Assembly: GCF_947495325.1 (NCBI RefSeq)
Contig: NZ_CANLYK010000001.1
Coordinates: 1,426,001-1,490,000, forward strand
DNA from: an uncultured Allomuricauda sp.
GTDB lineage: Bacteria > Bacteroidota > Bacteroidia > Flavobacteriales > Flavobacteriaceae
DNA length: 64,000 nt
Direction: 5' to 3'
Position 1 is the first letter of the stretch, and every line of letters begins with the position of its first letter. The position numbers and the translations under genes were made by a program. Shown piece by piece: positions 8,359 to 15,912 of this stretch. The notes under the pieces were generated by a model. It saw only the letters and a list, made by a program, of their open reading frames with translations. It had not been told where the DNA came from and searched no databases.

Positions 8359-8559
8359 GTTGGGTAACACAACCTAAACGTAATGCGGAGTTTAGAGCAA
8401 AAATGAAAGATCTGTGTATATTTATGAAGTCGCTAAATCTTATGGATTTAGCTTTGGACGAGAAAAATAAAACTAAACAATAAGCTTTAGCTTCGTGCTC
8501 AGACGGAAACGAAAAAGTTCCTTGCTTTCGCAATACGCTTAGCTCAGCCGTTGGCAACA
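8359..8559 (+). repeat. attC-like inter-cassette element E8
   Basis: The left arm GTTGGGTAAC (8359-8368) is an exact complement of the cassette 8 start. Subfamily A, clearly related to E4 (CCTAAACGTAATGCGGA, TATGAAGTCGCTAAATCTT). The right arm GTTGGCAACA (8550-8559) opens the toxin-antitoxin cassette. Confidence 0.85.
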
Positions 8560-8621
8560 ATATCAGAAAAATTTGGGTTTGGTTCGATTTTGGTGTAAAT
8601 TAGCATCAAAATACATTTCTT

Positions 8622-8861
8622 ATGGCTAGACAGAGCATATCTTTCACGCGACCAAATGATGAATGGTTAAAAACACAAGTTGATAATCAAGAATACTCAA
8701 GTAAAAGCGAACTTGTTAATGACTTAATTCGTCAGGCTAGAAATCAACAAATCGAAATTGACTGGATTAGAGCTAAATTGGAAAAGTCTGAAAATAGCGG
8801 ATTTACCAATGATAGCAAGGAACAAATCTTAGCACAATCCAAGTCTAAGCTTAATGACTAA
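8622..8861 (+). CDS. ParD-like ribbon-helix-helix antitoxin
   Basis: Cassette 9, first gene (79 aa). The N-terminal RQSISFTRPNDEWL strand followed by two helices (SSKSELVNDLIRQAR) is the ribbon-helix-helix DNA-binding fold of ParD/CopG antitoxins. The C-terminal ~35 residues are charged and probably wrap the toxin. It overlaps the toxin gene by 8 bases (ATGACTAA). RHH antitoxins of this type usually repress their own promoter. The 60-base leader before ATG is longer than in most other cassettes and is where such a promoter would sit. Confidence 0.9.
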   Translation: MARQSISFTRPNDEWLKTQVDNQEYSSKSELVNDLIRQARNQQIEIDWIRAKLEKSENSGFTNDSKEQILAQSKSKLND

Positions 8862-9141
8862 GTATAGATTAAGTAATGATGCAAAAGATGACCTGATACG
8901 CATTCATCGTTACGGAATCAAAAAATTTGGAGTGCAACAAGCGGACATATATTTAGAAACGTTTTTCGAATATTTTGATATTATAGCCAAAAGACCTTAT
9001 TCATTTGAATCTGTTGAATACATTAAGAAAGGGTATCGGAGATGTGTTTGCGGTTCGGACAGTATTTACTACAAAATCAATAATGATACGGTGGACATAA
9101 TGGCGATTATCGGAAAACAGGATTTGAAAAATATATTCTAA
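8854..9141 (+). CDS. ParE/RelE-superfamily toxin
   Basis: Cassette 9, second gene (95 aa). It begins YRLSNDAKDDLIRIHRYG, continues with a helix containing QADIYLETF, and ends with the YRRCVCGSDSIYYKI and IMAIIGKQD strands, the standard ParE layout. ParE toxins poison DNA gyrase; RelE relatives cut mRNA. The pairing with a ParD-like antitoxin and the lack of RelE catalytic residues favour ParE. Toxin-antitoxin pairs are common stabilising cargo in large cassette arrays. Confidence 0.9.
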   Translation: MTKYRLSNDAKDDLIRIHRYGIKKFGVQQADIYLETFFEYFDIIAKRPYSFESVEYIKKGYRRCVCGSDSIYYKINNDTVDIMAIIGKQDLKNIF

Positions 9142-9158
9142 ACTGCACGCAAAAATAC

Positions 9159-9360
9159 TGTTGCCAACAAAACCTATAAACAATACGGGCTTCGGGCTTA
9201 ATCGAAAGGTTGGTGTATTTTTATAATGTCCGCAAAATCTTTTGGATTTTGCTCTGGACAGAAAAAAAATAAATCAAAACAAAAAGATTTCGCTATGTGC
9301 GTGGCGGAAAGCAAACGCTAGTTTGCCCCCGTACTGTTCATAGCTCAACCGTTACCACAC
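9159..9360 (+). repeat. attC-like inter-cassette element E9
   Basis: The left arm TGTTGCCAAC (9159-9168) is an exact complement of the cassette 9 start. Subfamily-A core with a well-formed internal inverted repeat GTCCGCAAAATC...GATTTTGCTCTGGAC. The right arm GTTACCACAC (9351-9360) opens cassette 10. Confidence 0.85.
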
Positions 9361-9369
9361 ATTTAAAAA

Positions 9370-10128
9370 ATGATACGACTAAAACTAATAACAATATTCG
9401 TCCTGATAATTTGTGTACAAAGTTTTGCTCAAAGGAGTGGAGAATTATATAACACAATTTCAAAACTCGACAGTACATTTTTTAAAGCACTTAATGACTG
9501 TGACCTCAAAAAATATAAATCTTTTTTAGCCTTTGATTATGAGTTTTATCACGACAAGCAGGGCTTAACAGTCTCCAAAGAAAATGAAATGAAATCAATG
9601 AACTTGTTTTGCGGAGAACAACGAGAAAGACAACAAATTAAAAGAATACTCATAAATGAGAGTCTCGAAGTATACCCTATTACAAATTATGGAGCTATTG
9701 AAAATGGAGAACATATTTTTCATCTCGTAGTAGATAATAACACTAGCAAGCCTATATCAAAGGCTAAATTCACGAGTATATGGAGGTTTGATAATGATCA
9801 ATGGAAACTTGCGAGAACAATAAGTTATAACCACATTCCATATGGAAAAATTCAGCTGGATGATAACACTCTAAGATTATACGAAGGAAATTATAAAGCC
9901 TCTGATAGAATGGTCAACATAAAAAAAGAAGGGGGAACTCTCAAAATGACGGACATAGTGGACGAAAAAGATGTATGGAGTGCTGAAATGCTTGCAGAAA
10001 ATGCGAATACATTCTATTTGAACCAGAATAATATTCAAATCAAGTTTTTAAAAGAAAGAGGGAAAATTAAAAAATTAGTCGTTTACGAAAATGGGGAATT
10101 AATAGAAGAAGCTCTAAAAGAAGAATAA
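9370..10128 (+). CDS. Secreted NTF2-like (DUF4440-type) protein
   Basis: Cassette 10 (252 aa). The signal peptide (MIRLKLITIFVLIICVQSFAQ) is followed by an NTF2/SnoaL-like domain. The helix ISKLDSTFFKALNDCDL, the FLAFDYEFYHDKQG strand and the later FTSIWRFDNDQWKLARTIS strand fit that cone-shaped fold. The C-terminal third (LYEGNYKA...) resembles the small beta domain often attached to Bacteroidota secreted hydrolases. No catalytic residues are evident, and the function is unknown. Confidence 0.8.
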   Translation: MIRLKLITIFVLIICVQSFAQRSGELYNTISKLDSTFFKALNDCDLKKYKSFLAFDYEFYHDKQGLTVSKENEMKSMNLFCGEQRERQQIKRILINESLEVYPITNYGAIENGEHIFHLVVDNNTSKPISKAKFTSIWRFDNDQWKLARTISYNHIPYGKIQLDDNTLRLYEGNYKASDRMVNIKKEGGTLKMTDIVDEKDVWSAEMLAENANTFYLNQNNIQIKFLKERGKIKKLVVYENGELIEEALKEE

Positions 10129-10133
10129 AAAAC

Positions 10134-10273
10134 GTGTGGCAACACCGTGTATAATTAATTGCTTTGGTTATTGTTACTCGGAAAATCCCACGGATTTTCC
10201 TAAGGTTCGGTTTCCTTTTGCTAAATTAGTTGCGAAACAATCGCAACTAACCATACACAAACCGTTGTATGCA
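10134..10273 (+). repeat. attC-like inter-cassette element E10
   Basis: The left arm GTGTGGCAAC (10134-10143) pairs with the cassette 10 start with one mismatch. Subfamily C: GTGTATAATTAATTGC versus GCAACTAACCATACAC, with the inner hairpin GGAAAATCC/GGATTTTCC. The right arm GTTGTATGCA (10264-10273) opens cassette 11. Confidence 0.85.
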
Positions 10274-10291
10274 ATTCAACCTCAATTCTAA

Positions 10292-10707
10292 ATGACCGCT
10301 AAAAAATCTATAGATATACCGTTGTCGAACTGCTTGACTTAATAAAAAATAGACAAAGCAAATCGAAAGTGGAATCTGCTAAAGCGGAATTAGAAAAACG
10401 GAATTTAACAGAGAAGGAAATTAAAAATGCCGAAACGGAATATTTAAAATTTCTGGAATACAAGGAAAAAAGAAAAGATGAACCGCTGACTCGAAATGAA
10501 TGGATTTCGTTTTTCTTCTTACCATTTTTGACGCCAAACCCAAGTTGGAGAAAGGACCACTTTTCTGAGTCGGAATTTCAACGATTTGAAAAATATGGAT
10601 TTAATAAAAAGGCAAAGCAAGCTTCTGAAGCTCAGGTTTTAGGATTTTTATTTTGGTTTGTGATAATTATAGTCGGAATTCTTTTTGCTAGGTATCCAAA
10701 TCTGTAA
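10292..10707 (+). pseudogene. Small membrane protein gene with apparent -1 base frameshift
   Basis: Cassette 11. The long open frame has only a GTG (10369) as start and gives 112 aa beginning MESAKAELEKRN. In the same frame the codons just upstream read YRYTVVELLDLIKN and continue smoothly into it. They join an ATG at 10292 (MTAKK) if the A6 run at 10301-10306 is read with one more A. So the gene most likely encoded about 138 aa and has lost one A, or slippage on the run restores it. The C-terminus has one transmembrane helix (FLFWFVIIIVGILF). The N-terminal part is helical and charged. Family not recognised. Confidence 0.55.
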
Positions 10708-10711
10708 AAAC

Positions 10712-10823
10712 TGCATACAACACTGGCTATAATTCATAGCTGCTTTTGGGTTAAACCAAAGTTCAGTATTTTTAATCGGCTGGATTTCTAACGGTGGAAA
10801 TCATAGCCTAAACGTTGGCGGTA
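10712..10823 (+). repeat. attC-like inter-cassette element E11
   Basis: The left arm TGCATACAAC (10712-10721) is an exact complement of the cassette 11 start. Subfamily D like E0: GGCTATAATTCATAGC pairs with the ATCATAGCC end. At 112 bp it is among the shorter complete elements. The right arm GTTGGCGGTA (10814-10823) opens cassette 12. Confidence 0.85.
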
Positions 10824-10899
10824 ATAAAAGTACTCCTGCTATCTCCGTGTGAACAAACTAGAATAACGACAAGATATAAAAACATAGAATCAGAAATGT

Positions 10900-11553
10900 A
10901 TGATTAAAATAGAACAAAACTTAAAACGAAAGCGATATTTATTTGCGCCAATTATCGTAATAGCAATTATAGTTTTATTTGTTAATCTAACTATACGTAT
11001 TAAGTACGAAAAATTCATTTATCCTAAAATTGAGAATATTCCAAAATGTTATACTGGTATTGTTTTAGGAGCCGGTGGTTCTTACTTACTTCAAGATAGA
11101 ATGGATAATGCTATCGAACTTTATCATGCCAAAAAAATTGATAGGTTTCTGCTAAGCGGTGATCATGGACAAATAGATTATGATGAAGTTAATAACATGA
11201 AATCTTATTTTATATCTCAAGGAATCGACACTATGGATATTTTTTTAGATCATGCAGGATTTGATACGTATAGTTCTATGTATAGAGCTAAAGAAATTTT
11301 TCAAGTAACTGATGCCATAATAATAACTCAAAAATTTCATTTACCAAGAGCTGTATATATTGCACGACAAATGGGACTAACAGCCTATGGGTCTGTTGCT
11401 GACAAACGAGATTACGATTCAATTAATTCCTACCGAAGTAGAGAGTTATTTGCAAATATTAAGGCATGTTTTGAATTGTTTTTCAATATAAAGCCCAAAT
11501 ATTTAGGAGATATGATTCCAATTACTGGAAACTCAGAATTAAGCTATGATTAA
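10900..11553 (+). CDS. SanA/YdcF-like DUF218 membrane protein
   Basis: Cassette 12 (217 aa). One N-terminal transmembrane helix (residues 14-32, FAPIIVIAIIVLFVNLTI) anchors a DUF218 domain. It has GIVLGAGG near 54, the RMDNAIELYHAKKIDRFLLSG segment, DHAGFDTYSSMYRAK near 124, and the IITQKFHLPRAVYIARQMG segment. This matches SanA-type proteins implicated in envelope barrier function and vancomycin sensitivity in Escherichia coli. The enzymatic reaction is not established. The catalytic-looking Asp/His positions of the family are kept. Confidence 0.88.
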   Translation: MIKIEQNLKRKRYLFAPIIVIAIIVLFVNLTIRIKYEKFIYPKIENIPKCYTGIVLGAGGSYLLQDRMDNAIELYHAKKIDRFLLSGDHGQIDYDEVNNMKSYFISQGIDTMDIFLDHAGFDTYSSMYRAKEIFQVTDAIIITQKFHLPRAVYIARQMGLTAYGSVADKRDYDSINSYRSRELFANIKACFELFFNIKPKYLGDMIPITGNSELSYD

Positions 11554-11561
11554 GTAAATAC

Positions 11562-11699
11562 TACCGCCAACAATGTATAAAAATAATGCTTAATTTAATG
11601 CTCAATCAAAGGTTAGTGCGTATTTGGTCACTCCGATTTTCCTACGGAAAATCCTCGGACTAAAAACCGCACTATTCTTATACGTAACCGTTGGCTTTA
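11562..11699 (+). repeat. attC-like inter-cassette element E12
   Basis: The left arm TACCGCCAAC (11562-11571) is an exact complement of the cassette 12 start. GTATAA pairs with TTATAC before the right arm. The centre has the hairpin GGTCACTCCGATTTTCC-TAC-GGAAAATCCTCGGA. The right arm GTTGGCTTTA (11690-11699) opens cassette 13. Confidence 0.85.
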
Positions 11700-11706
11700 A
11701 TTTGAA

Positions 11707-12417
11707 ATGACATTGAAAACAAACTCGGAGAATCATTTTTTTATAGCAACTGCTATATGGTATTTGCTTACTGTTTTCTGGGGTTTTGCGCCTTCCTTTT
11801 ACCTTTCAAACATCTTTGATAACCCTGAACCTCTTCCAACCCACTTGATTATTCATGGAATTGTTTTTACGATTTGGACACTCCTATATGCCGTGCAGAT
11901 TTTCTTGATTAAATCCAAAAATTATAAAGCACATCAGGTGCTAGGAATTTTCGGTTTGTTTATCATGATTTTAATGGTGCCTACCGGAATTTTTCCATCC
12001 ATTTATAAGGTATATGCCGGTACTACTACTATAGATGCTGCTGGCCACAATGTTTCTAGGCTATCTTTTGCATATATACTATTTGCTTTCGCGTTTGTCT
12101 ACAGAAAGAAAGCCTTTTATCATAAACGTTTTATGTTGGGCTGTATGGTAATGTTGATGAGTGCTGCAATATTTCGAATATCATTTGACTTTAACATGCA
12201 GTCTAGTCAATTCTTCAATAAAGGTCTCCAAGTTTTACCTGCCGTTATGCTTTTTTTATTTGATTTGGTCAAGTACAAAAAGTCAGTATTTATTGACCTT
12301 ATTTCTGTAGTTGCGGTACTATCGATTTTTTTCTTAGCGGATTATTTCTGGTTATCAACTTCTGGAGAAATCTTTATGAATTTTTTGATTGATATATTCG
12401 TGACTCCCTTCGTATAA
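11707..12417 (+). CDS. Polytopic membrane protein, function unknown
   Basis: Cassette 13 (236 aa). About seven hydrophobic segments are visible, the first at 14-35 and the last at about 205-228. Histidines in or next to membrane segments (THLIIHGIVFTIW, HQVLGIFG, YHKRF) recall heme-binding or DUF2306-like integral membrane proteins, but no family can be assigned with confidence. It is the only gene in its cassette. The closing arm TAAAGCTAAC differs by one base from a perfect complement of the opening arm. Confidence 0.75.
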   Translation: MTLKTNSENHFFIATAIWYLLTVFWGFAPSFYLSNIFDNPEPLPTHLIIHGIVFTIWTLLYAVQIFLIKSKNYKAHQVLGIFGLFIMILMVPTGIFPSIYKVYAGTTTIDAAGHNVSRLSFAYILFAFAFVYRKKAFYHKRFMLGCMVMLMSAAIFRISFDFNMQSSQFFNKGLQVLPAVMLFLFDLVKYKKSVFIDLISVVAVLSIFFLADYFWLSTSGEIFMNFLIDIFVTPFV

Positions 12418-12433
12418 ATGGAAAATGAAAAAC

Positions 12434-12473
12434 TAAAGCTAACAATTACTTATAGCTGAGACCGTTGGCAAAC
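12434..12473 (+). repeat. Minimal 40-bp inter-cassette element E13
   Basis: Only the two outer arms remain: TAAAGCTAAC (12434-12443) closing cassette 13 and ACC-GTTGGCAAAC (12464-12473) opening cassette 14, with 20 bases between them. The L-type inner stem and the central hairpins are absent. Both arms still match their own cassettes, so the element shows how little separates two apparently complete cassettes. Confidence 0.8.
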
Positions 12474-12487
12474 ATTAAAAATATTGA

Positions 12488-12724
12488 ATGAAGAAATATA
12501 TGGTCGTTGAAAAATTCAAACCTGATTGTTTTGAAAAGAATAACGAATTATGGGATAGAAAAGGTAGAATGCTTCCAGAAGGACTTTACTACTTAAATTC
12601 TTGGGTAAATAAAGAAAAAAGTATTTGCTTCCAGCTTATGGAAACCAATAAACCAGAACTCTTTGACGAATGGACCAATAAGTGGAAAGAATACACAGAT
12701 TTTGAAGTATTTTCAATTGATTAA
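12488..12724 (+). CDS. DUF3303 family protein
   Basis: Cassette 14 (78 aa). MVVEKFKPDC at the start, GRMLPEGLYYLNSW in the middle and CFQLMETNKPELFDEWTNKW at the end are the conserved blocks of DUF3303, a small dimeric ferredoxin-like alpha/beta protein of unknown role. It is full length, cytoplasmic, and alone in the cassette. Confidence 0.87.
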   Translation: MKKYMVVEKFKPDCFEKNNELWDRKGRMLPEGLYYLNSWVNKEKSICFQLMETNKPELFDEWTNKWKEYTDFEVFSID

Positions 12725-12757
12725 TTAGAACCCTTTTAGACTTGGGTGAAAATAACG

Positions 12758-12900
12758 ATTTGCCAACAAGGTGTATACGTAATAGCGGTTTGAGGTGATA
12801 AAACGGAAGTATAAACATAAAATAAAGGTAAGTGCGAAACCGAAAGGTTTGTGAGCAGAAATTCGATACTACTCATAGCCGAAACCGTTTAGCCACAAGC
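12758..12900 (+). repeat. attC-like inter-cassette element E14
   Basis: The left arm ATTTGCCAAC (12758-12767) pairs with the cassette 14 start with one mismatch, followed by GTGTATACG. The central part is shortened and keeps a CGAAAGG-TTTGTG fragment of subfamily A. The right arm GTTTAGCCACAAGC (12887-12900) pairs with GCCTGTGTCTAAC (13395-13407) with mismatches and one gap, marking the start of visible decay. Confidence 0.75.
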
Positions 12901-12919
12901 TAAAAAATAGTACTCTTTT

Positions 12920-13393
12920 ATGGTAGAATTGACAGAGGGAAAATCCGATGAGGACTTTAAAACTGCTATTCAATTGTTTAAAGAATATGCTGCTCAAATT
13001 GGGGGTGATTTGGAGTTTCAGAACTTCACTAATGAAATACAGAACATTGAAATTCAATATTCAAGACCAAAAGGCATAATTTTCATTGCTAGAAATGATA
13101 AAAATTTGCCATTGGGTTGTTTTGGTATTAGAGCGCTGGAAGGCTCAATTTGCGAACTGAAAAGAATGTTCTTAAAAAAAGAAGCCCGAGGACTTGGCCT
13201 TGGAAAACAAATGCTGAAAAAGGCGATTGAGGCCGCAAAGGAACTAGGGTATCAAAAAATGCGCTTGGATACATTGCCAACAATGAATGAAGCCATTGGA
13301 CTTTATAAAAAAGTAGGGTTTTATGAAATTGAGCCATACCGATTTAACCCAATCCAAGGGACAAAATATTTTGAAATAAGCCTGAACAAATAA
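12920..13393 (+). CDS. GNAT family N-acetyltransferase
   Basis: Cassette 15 (157 aa). The acetyl-CoA loop is seen in KKEARGLGLGKQMLKKAIEAA at about 90-110 (RGLGLG = R/Q-x-x-G-x-G/A). It is preceded by the ELKRMF strand and followed by MRLDTLPTMNEAIGLYKKVGF, the typical GNAT C-terminal half. The acceptor substrate is unknown. The stop lies two bases before the closing arm. Confidence 0.9.
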   Translation: MVELTEGKSDEDFKTAIQLFKEYAAQIGGDLEFQNFTNEIQNIEIQYSRPKGIIFIARNDKNLPLGCFGIRALEGSICELKRMFLKKEARGLGLGKQMLKKAIEAAKELGYQKMRLDTLPTMNEAIGLYKKVGFYEIEPYRFNPIQGTKYFEISLNK

Positions 13394-13394
13394 A

Positions 13395-13513
13395 GCCTGT
13401 GTCTAACAACACGAATAGCAAATAGGGCGCAAAGTACTAAATTTAAGGGCTTGGTTTGTTTACGAAGTCCGCCAAATCATTGATTTGGTTTTAAAACGAA
13501 AAGATAAAACAAA
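13395..13513 (+). repeat. Truncated inter-cassette element E15, fused to next start codon
   Basis: The left arm GCCTGTGTCTAAC (13395-13407) and a subfamily-A core (AAGTCCGCCAAATC, then AAAAGATAAAACAAAATGAAAA) are present, but the right arm with ACC-GTT is missing. The core runs directly into the start codon of the next gene, so a deletion has joined element interior and cassette 16. Confidence 0.7.
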
Positions 13514-14749
13514 ATGAAAAATCACAAAATACTTTTATCAATCACTTTTCTATTTTCAGTTTTAGCAACTTATGGCCAAAATTTACCAAGTTTATTAACC
13601 GAGAAAAACATCAATTCGACTTTTTCAATTCTTGCCTATGACAAAAATTCCCAAGAATGGGGAATTGGAGTTGCAACAAACAATATCTATGTTGGAAACT
13701 CAACAATTTACATTGAACCCGAAATTGGTGCATTTTCCGTAATAGCGGAAACAGAACCTAAATATGGGATTAATGGACTTGAAAAACTTAAAACGGGTAA
13801 ATCCATTGAACAGGCAATCATAGAAGTAAGAAAAAATGATGATGAAGCAAATTATCGTCAAGTTTCAGGAATTGACGCAAAAGGCAATGTTTTTGCGTTT
13901 ACAGGCAAATCCTTGAAATACTGGAATGGGAAAGCTGGACAAATTTTAGGCGAAAACTACGTGGTAATGGGTAACCAACTTGCGGATGAAGTACTTTCTG
14001 AAATGTCGAAATCTTTCGAGAATTCAGAGGGAACATTGGCTGAGCGACTTTTGAAAAGTTTGGTTGCTGGGCAAAACGCAGGCGGACAAATATCTGGTAA
14101 GCAATCTGCAGCTGTTGTTGTAAAAGGGTCTAATAACGAATGGTACAATCAAATTGACCTTAGAGTTGACAACTCAAAAGAACCCATAAAAGAATTACAG
14201 ACATTAATGGATTATCATTATGGTAGAATCCGTTTGAACCAAGCACTTTTTGCACACCGAGAAGGGAATTCAGAAAGAGCGAAACAAAAATTGACTGAGG
14301 CGGAATCCATGTTGAACGGCTGGACTGGAATGTACTCAAAAATCGCTGGTGCCAATATCGCTATGGGAAATGAAACACAAGCAATCAATTGGATAAAAAA
14401 AGGTCTTGCCGAAAATCCTAATTGGTCAGTAAATATTCCTGCGTTTTATTTTCTTCGTAATAATCCCGAAATGAAATCAATAATCCAATCCAATTCTTTT
14501 AGTGTAACTGATTGGGAAAGTGCTATGGGAATGCTAAGTAATCTAGGGCAAGAATTAGAAGTGATTAAAGAAATAAAAGGACTTTTTAAAAAGAAAATTG
14601 AATCTTCCTATTTGAACTTCTTACTTGGCAGAAGTTATTTTTACGAAAAAGAACAAGAAAAAGCTATTGCATATCTGGAAAAAGCATTAAAAATGGACAG
14701 CGAAAATATAGAGGCTGAAAATTTATTGAATAAAATAAGAGCAAAGTAA
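13514..14749 (+). CDS. Secreted DUF1028 protein with C-terminal TPR-like repeats
   Basis: Cassette 16, first gene (411 aa). A signal peptide (residues 1-21, ending TYGQ) is followed by a DUF1028 domain at about 34-225, with FSILAYDKNSQEWGIGVATN and AGGQISGKQSAAVVV. This Ntn-hydrolase-like fold has unproven activity. From about 230 on, helices with alternating A/Y/L spacing and a final YEKEQEKAIAYLEKALKMD unit indicate TPR repeats. It abuts the next gene without a gap (TAA at 14747-14749, ATG at 14750), so the pair is one transcription unit. Confidence 0.87.
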   Translation: MKNHKILLSITFLFSVLATYGQNLPSLLTEKNINSTFSILAYDKNSQEWGIGVATNNIYVGNSTIYIEPEIGAFSVIAETEPKYGINGLEKLKTGKSIEQAIIEVRKNDDEANYRQVSGIDAKGNVFAFTGKSLKYWNGKAGQILGENYVVMGNQLADEVLSEMSKSFENSEGTLAERLLKSLVAGQNAGGQISGKQSAAVVVKGSNNEWYNQIDLRVDNSKEPIKELQTLMDYHYGRIRLNQALFAHREGNSERAKQKLTEAESMLNGWTGMYSKIAGANIAMGNETQAINWIKKGLAENPNWSVNIPAFYFLRNNPEMKSIIQSNSFSVTDWESAMGMLSNLGQELEVIKEIKGLFKKKIESSYLNFLLGRSYFYEKEQEKAIAYLEKALKMDSENIEAENLLNKIRAK

Positions 14750-15721
14750 ATGAGGAAAAACAGAAAATACATTTTTTTTATTGGAATAGCGGCATTACTC
14801 TTCGTTGGATACTTAATTGCCGACAATATGCTTTTCAACGGAATAAAACCATACTCTGTACATGAAAGTGGCTTTCAAGCAAACTACTTTGTGAAAGAAA
14901 ATACAAAGAGTAAAGCAGCAGTAATTCTAATTGGTGGAGGACAATGGGGAGATTACTGGGCACAACAATTTGCTAATAAAGGAATGGTCGGTTTATCATT
15001 ACCTTATATAGGAGAAGAAGGTTTACCAAGATTACCAGAAGAAATTGAATTGGAATACTTTGAAAACGCCATTAATTGGCTTAGAAAACAGTCTGAGGTC
15101 GACCCAAATAAAATAATCGTTATGGGGGCTTCAAGAAATGCGGAATTAGCATTAATTATCGCTTCCACATTCCCTGAATCTGTTAGCGGAGTTGTTGCCT
15201 ATGCACCAAGCTCTGTTTCTTGGTCAAATACAGTTTTGCCATATAATTCCAACGAATTGAAATCGAGCTGGAAATATAAGGGAGTTGATATTCCATACGT
15301 GCCAATGAATAAAATCATAGGAAACGAATCGGATAAAATTAAAATGGTGGACTATTGGAAAAATGGTTTAGCAAAAACAAATTTCATACTACAAGCAGCT
15401 ATCAAAGTAGAAAAGATTAATGGCCCTATTATACTTTTTTCTGGAAACGATGATAAGGTTTGGCCATCATCAATAATGGCAGATATGATAGAACGGAGAT
15501 TAGGACATAATAGCTTTGAACATTCCTTTCAGAATATAAAATATGACAACGCTGGACACTTAATTTCAAATAATCCCGATAATAATTCGAGTTATAGAAC
15601 TGGAATAATTAATATCGATGGAAAAGATTATAAATATGAATTTGGCGGAAATAATATTGGCGACTTTAAAGCAAAACAAGATGCCAAACTAAAATTGATG
15701 GAATTCATAGAAAAGATATAA
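14750..15721 (+). CDS. BAAT-type alpha/beta hydrolase
   Basis: Cassette 16, second gene (323 aa). An N-terminal transmembrane or signal-anchor helix (8-26) is followed by an alpha/beta-hydrolase of the bile-acid-CoA:amino-acid N-acyltransferase/acyl-CoA thioesterase C-terminal type. VILIGGGQWG forms the oxyanion region, GASRNAELAL carries the probable nucleophile Ser128, SGNDDKVWP the acidic residue and DNAGH the His. BAAT-type enzymes hydrolyse acyl-thioesters or transfer acyl groups. A membrane-anchored extracytoplasmic version suggests a lipid or ester substrate, which is inferred. Confidence 0.87.
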   Translation: MRKNRKYIFFIGIAALLFVGYLIADNMLFNGIKPYSVHESGFQANYFVKENTKSKAAVILIGGGQWGDYWAQQFANKGMVGLSLPYIGEEGLPRLPEEIELEYFENAINWLRKQSEVDPNKIIVMGASRNAELALIIASTFPESVSGVVAYAPSSVSWSNTVLPYNSNELKSSWKYKGVDIPYVPMNKIIGNESDKIKMVDYWKNGLAKTNFILQAAIKVEKINGPIILFSGNDDKVWPSSIMADMIERRLGHNSFEHSFQNIKYDNAGHLISNNPDNNSSYRTGIINIDGKDYKYEFGGNNIGDFKAKQDAKLKLMEFIEKI

Positions 15722-15728
15722 ACCTGAA

Positions 15729-15900
15729 TAAAACACAGCTTGTAAGTACTAAATTTAAGGGCTTTTACTTATTTACGAAGACCGCCAAATCTTTTGATTA
15801 GGTATTAAAAAAGAAAAAATAAAGGATTCGGCTTGTGTATCATCCCAAAATTATCGCTTATTTTCAGTGCTACTTTTCATATACGTGACCGCTAGCAAAA
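15729..15900 (+). repeat. Degenerate inter-cassette element E16
   Basis: Related to E15: both contain AAGTACTAAATTTAAGGGCTT and an ACGAAG-CCGCCAAATC core. The right end reads ATACGTGACC-GCTAGC where GTTAGC is expected, a changed core triplet. No complementary arm for cassette 16 can be tested because its left arm is lost. Confidence 0.65.
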
Positions 15901-15912
15901 ATCTTGAATTAA

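Noticed and set aside
226..13407. CRISPR-like array
   Set aside because: Repeats are long, imperfect palindromes separated by protein-coding genes of 240-2200 bases, not short direct repeats with spacers.
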